Origin: SIG653 sp964509125 | GTDB taxonomy: Bacteria; Bacillota; Clostridia; Oscillospirales; CAG-382 | DNA length: 64,000 nt | Assembly: GCA_964509125.1 (NCBI GenBank) | Contig: CAZDVZ010000004.1 | Coordinates: 8,915-72,914 of the forward strand | Direction of reading: 5' to 3' | Part shown: positions 61,265 to 64,000 of the stretch, in pieces | How the letters are laid out: the number at the start of each line of letters is the position of its first letter | Numbering within the stretch: the first letter of the stretch is position 1 | Notes under the pieces: model-generated | The model's input: the letters and a program-made list of their open reading frames with translations, nothing else | What the model was told of the DNA's origin: nothing | Databases searched by the model: none | Position numbers and translations under genes: made by a program

Positions 61265-62752
61265 ATGAAAAAAAATAGAATCAATGTAAAATCATTACTT
61301 GCATTATTACTTGTTTCAATTATGATGTTTTCTTTAGCCTCGTGCACAAGCCGAAAATCAGATACAGCATTTTTAGACCATGTTTCAAAAGTTACAGAGT
61401 ACGTTGATGATGATGAAAGCACAGAGGAATCATCGGAGCCGCCAACACAGGAAGGATATACTCCAAGGCCGATTGTAACTCATACTATAAACATATCACC
61501 ATACAATGTTATTATTGCAGGAACTTGTGAAGAAGGTTCTGTTATAAACGTAAAAAATACCGCTGATTCTAAAGAAAAATATTCAGCAAAATCTCTTGGA
61601 AATTATTTCATAATAGAAATTGAGCTTCCTAATCAAAATTTAAATTATTATGATCTTACGGCTTCTGTTGAAGGACTTAAAGAAAGCACCGAATACACGA
61701 TTGAAGTGCAGTATGATGCTGTTGCCGAAAAACCCAATAATTTACCCGTATCTTTGGGAAAAGACTCAAAATTGTTTTTAGAATCTTTGATAGCTTCATA
61801 CACAGGAAGTGACTTGTATACACAAACTTCTATCAAGACATTCAAAGAAAACCTTAAGAAAACAATAAATTCCAAAAATACGAAGTATGTTTTTGTAACC
61901 GTACCCGGAAAGCTTACAACATATGCTGATGAACTTATTCCGGAAGTGGAGGATGAAGACGGCAACCTTTCACCCGCTTTTAAGCAGGAAACATATAATA
62001 CAAAATATACTCAGATCATAAATGCAATTGCTTCTGTTGAAGGCGCAGACATTATTGACCTCACGGAAACATTTTTAGCAAACAAAAACGGAGAATACCC
62101 TTTGTATTATAATACAAGTAGCAACATTTCCGACTATGGTTCATATCTTGCTTATGTTGCAATTATGAACTATATTGAAGAAAATACCGCTAACGAAACG
62201 ATTACGGATGATGCTTCTACAGATGCTTCTTCTGAAACTGAAGAAGATATTGCTTCTACTGAATACAAATTCAGCACCTTGGCAGGTAAAGGTGGAAATC
62301 TCATTGATGCCATTGGTTTGGATAGAGATATCTTTACAGAAAAGTATTATTATTTAGATACTTTTGCTTCAACAATTTCGAAAGAATCCGAAATGACCTG
62401 CAAGCCTTCTGACATTGTAATATATGCAGATAAAGAAACAAACACATTGTACACAGATACTACTGATGAAGAAGTTATCGGAGCGTTTGAAAGTATTTAT
62501 TTCAAAACAAACCGTGTAGAACTTCCCAGCGCGGTATTCCTTAGAGATGACACATCTAATCCTATTGTTGCAATGTTGGCAGAAAAATTTAATAATTCCT
62601 ATTTTGAAGCTAATAACAACTTCAGATTGGATTGTTCTGCAATCACACAATATGCTGCAGATGGAGCAAATTGCGTTGACTATGTCTTTGTTATTGTTTC
62701 TGAAAACAACATTGACCAAGTATTTAGCGCAGTAGTTCCAACTCAAGGTTGA
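61265..62752 (+). CDS. Lipoprotein with degenerate AlgX/DHHW-like SGNH hydrolase fold
   Basis: The signal peptide ends in the lipobox LASC with Cys27, followed by an acidic Glu/Ser/Pro linker. The body (residues ~60-495) has a beta-rich domain, and then a hydrolase-like part. LYYNTSSNISDYGSYLAY (from L280) sits where AlgX/DHHW proteins have YxxTDxHW; RDDTSNP (from R427) sits where they have RDSFSN. The catalytic Asp/His and the nucleophile Ser are therefore missing, though the alpha/beta context (TKYVFVTVPGK; VDYVFVIVSENN) fits. I assign the fold by pattern only. It lies between an EF-G-like gene and trmK. Confidence 0.6.
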   Translation: MKKNRINVKSLLALLLVSIMMFSLASCTSRKSDTAFLDHVSKVTEYVDDDESTEESSEPPTQEGYTPRPIVTHTINISPYNVIIAGTCEEGSVINVKNTADSKEKYSAKSLGNYFIIEIELPNQNLNYYDLTASVEGLKESTEYTIEVQYDAVAEKPNNLPVSLGKDSKLFLESLIASYTGSDLYTQTSIKTFKENLKKTINSKNTKYVFVTVPGKLTTYADELIPEVEDEDGNLSPAFKQETYNTKYTQIINAIASVEGADIIDLTETFLANKNGEYPLYYNTSSNISDYGSYLAYVAIMNYIEENTANETITDDASTDASSETEEDIASTEYKFSTLAGKGGNLIDAIGLDRDIFTEKYYYLDTFASTISKESEMTCKPSDIVIYADKETNTLYTDTTDEEVIGAFESIYFKTNRVELPSAVFLRDDTSNPIVAMLAEKFNNSYFEANNNFRLDCSAITQYAADGANCVDYVFVIVSENNIDQVFSAVVPTQG

Positions 62753-62755
62753 TCA

Positions 62756-63433
62756 ATGTTTTATAGCAGAATAGAAGCTGTTAAAAGCCTCGTTCCCAAG
62801 GGGACGAGGCTTTTGGACATAGGTACAGACCATGCAGGGCTGCCTATAAGTTTGATAAAAGAAGGAAAAATAGATTACGCTGTGGCGTCTGATGTAAACG
62901 CCAAACCGTTAAAACGGGCAAGAGACGAAATTTCCAAAAACGGACTTTCCAACAAAATCAAAACCGTTTTATCTAACGGATTTGAAAACGTAAACGAAAA
63001 AGATTATAACTGTGTCGCCATCTGCGGAATGGGAGGACACCTTATTGCTGAGATTATCGAAAAGGGAAAAGAAAAAGCACGTTTTTGTCCCTTGATCCTC
63101 CAACCCATGTCCTACCCGGAAGCACTCAGAAAATATCTATTTGAAAACGGATTTGAAATACATGACGAAATTTTTGCCCAAGATAATCACAAGATCTACG
63201 TCATTATTCTTGCCGCATATACAGGAAAAAACACGAAATATGTAGATGGAGACTTATATTTAGGAAAAATTCGTCCCAAAAACCATTGTTTTACCTTATA
63301 CGAAAATAAAATAAAAAAAAGATTTTCAAAACGTCTTGTTGGAATACTAAAAAGCAGATGCGAAAGTATGCGTTCCTCAATGAGCAACAATGAATTGAAA
63401 TTACAATCTAAGGATATTGATTATGAACTTTAA
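62756..63433 (+). CDS. trmK: tRNA (adenine22-N1)-methyltransferase TrmK
   Basis: TrmK methylates N1 of A22 in tRNA. The 225 residues have the family start SRIEAVKSLVPKGTRLLDIGTDHAGLPISLI with GTDHA at 23-27, DVNAKPLKRARDEI, ICGMGGHLIAEII, and LQPMSYPEALRKYLF. The next gene, a protein kinase, overlaps by 11 bp. Nif3, its usual neighbour, is at 36566 here. Confidence 0.93.
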   Translation: MFYSRIEAVKSLVPKGTRLLDIGTDHAGLPISLIKEGKIDYAVASDVNAKPLKRARDEISKNGLSNKIKTVLSNGFENVNEKDYNCVAICGMGGHLIAEIIEKGKEKARFCPLILQPMSYPEALRKYLFENGFEIHDEIFAQDNHKIYVIILAAYTGKNTKYVDGDLYLGKIRPKNHCFTLYENKIKKRFSKRLVGILKSRCESMRSSMSNNELKLQSKDIDYEL

Positions 63434-64000
63434 AAATTATTTGCCGGGATGGGAGACAATAGATCTCTTGGGCGAAGACGGTTTTAGTAAGGTATACAAA
63501 ATAAAAAAAGAAGGCACAGAAAACGAATTTTGCGCTCTAAAAGTTGTATGCATACCACAATCAAATTCTGAATATTCAACGTATAGACAAGACAGTTTTG
63601 ACGATGCAAGTATAAAACAGATATTTCAAGATCAAGCCAAAACAATAGAAGCTGAATTTGCGATACTATCGAGATTCGGGAGAGAAAAAAACATTGTTTT
63701 TTCCCATGAAGAACTGACAATAGAAAATGAAAATAAAAACGGATATTATGTTCTCATTCGCATGGAGCTTTTGGAGTCCCTTCCCTCTTATCACAGTAAA
63801 GCAAATGCAACTGAAAAAACAATAATTCAAGTGGGCATAGATATTTGCACCGCTTTAGAGCTTTGCGCAAAAGAAAATATAGTACATCGTGATATAAAGC
63901 CACAAAACATATTTGTAAACGCAAACGGCGATTTTAAACTTGGTAATTTTGGCATAGCTCGTGTAATGGAACATACAACAAGGGCTACAAAAATCGGTAC
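63423..64000 (+). CDS. Hanks-type serine/threonine kinase-like protein, truncated by window end
   Basis: The open frame begins at ATG 63423 and runs off the right edge after 192 residues. It has a degenerate Gly loop (GEDGFSKV), the ATP-binding Lys (K40, in CALKVV), a likely alphaC Glu in EAEFAIL, and VHRDIKPQN with the catalytic Asp D157 and Asn162. The Mg-binding DFG appears as NFG (N175), exactly 18 residues after D157. Activity is therefore doubtful. A membrane segment and PASTA or other sensor domain may follow outside the window. It overlaps the trmK stop. Confidence 0.85.
   Translation, partial: MNFKNYLPGWETIDLLGEDGFSKVYKIKKEGTENEFCALKVVCIPQSNSEYSTYRQDSFDDASIKQIFQDQAKTIEAEFAILSRFGREKNIVFSHEELTIENENKNGYYVLIRMELLESLPSYHSKANATEKTIIQVGIDICTALELCAKENIVHRDIKPQNIFVNANGDFKLGNFGIARVMEHTTRATKIG

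Overview
This window is AT-rich, densely packed bacterial chromosome. It looks like an endospore-forming member of the Clostridia, probably a gut- or rumen-type Oscillospirales relative. The evidence is spoIIID next to a SpoIIQ-type M23 protein, a ylxM-ffh-rpsP-khpA-rimM-trmD run, a sepF-yggT-divIVA-lspA division cluster, scpA-scpB, transketolase split into two genes, and a secreted protease ending in a dockerin-like module. I see no rRNA, tRNA, CRISPR array, prophage or insertion sequence. The lineage is inferred from gene content and is not proven.

Layout. Positions 1-6036 (minus strand) read ylxM, ffh, rpsP, khpA, rimM, trmD, then a Wzy/O-antigen-ligase-like membrane protein and a DUF4330-like protein that runs off the left edge. 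The usual rplS after trmD is absent. A back-to-back pair of near-consensus promoters at 6102-6184 divides this operon from a radical SAM gene. Positions 7093-15309 (minus) carry cimA, leuA, tyrS, a lipase-like protein, spoIIID, spoIIQ-like, a lytic transglycosylase, coaE and an Sua5/YrdC gene. A sigma-F-type promoter precedes the spoIIQ-like gene.

From 15420 almost everything is on the plus strand. metA-nadA-nadB-nadC-phoH-ybeY-era-recO-mutS2-tcdA form a run with gaps of 18 bp or less behind one promoter, linking methionine and NAD synthesis to RNA maturation and DNA repair. A second promoter (25922-25950) precedes acpP, nagA, a ROK-like kinase, miaA, an HlyD-like adaptor, yggS, sepF, yggT, divIVA, lspA, rluD, two transketolase halves and a Nif3-like gene. 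This run ends at a clear terminator (37352-37377). A third promoter starts gpmI, followed by an M50 protease, scpA, scpB, a DUF2953 protein, pcrA, a DUF1015 protein, valS, thiI, the dockerin-bearing papain-like protease, rarA and deoB. DUF421 and DUF4363 genes lie on the minus strand at 54577-55595.

The most unusual stretch is 55753-64000: rlmB, a degenerate P-type-ATPase-like membrane protein, an EF-G-like GTPase, a lipoprotein resembling a degenerate AlgX/DHHW SGNH hydrolase, trmK, and the start of a Hanks-type kinase whose DFG aspartate is asparagine. Three proteins here look like enzyme folds that have lost catalytic residues. The pseudo-P-type ATPase is my best candidate for something undescribed.
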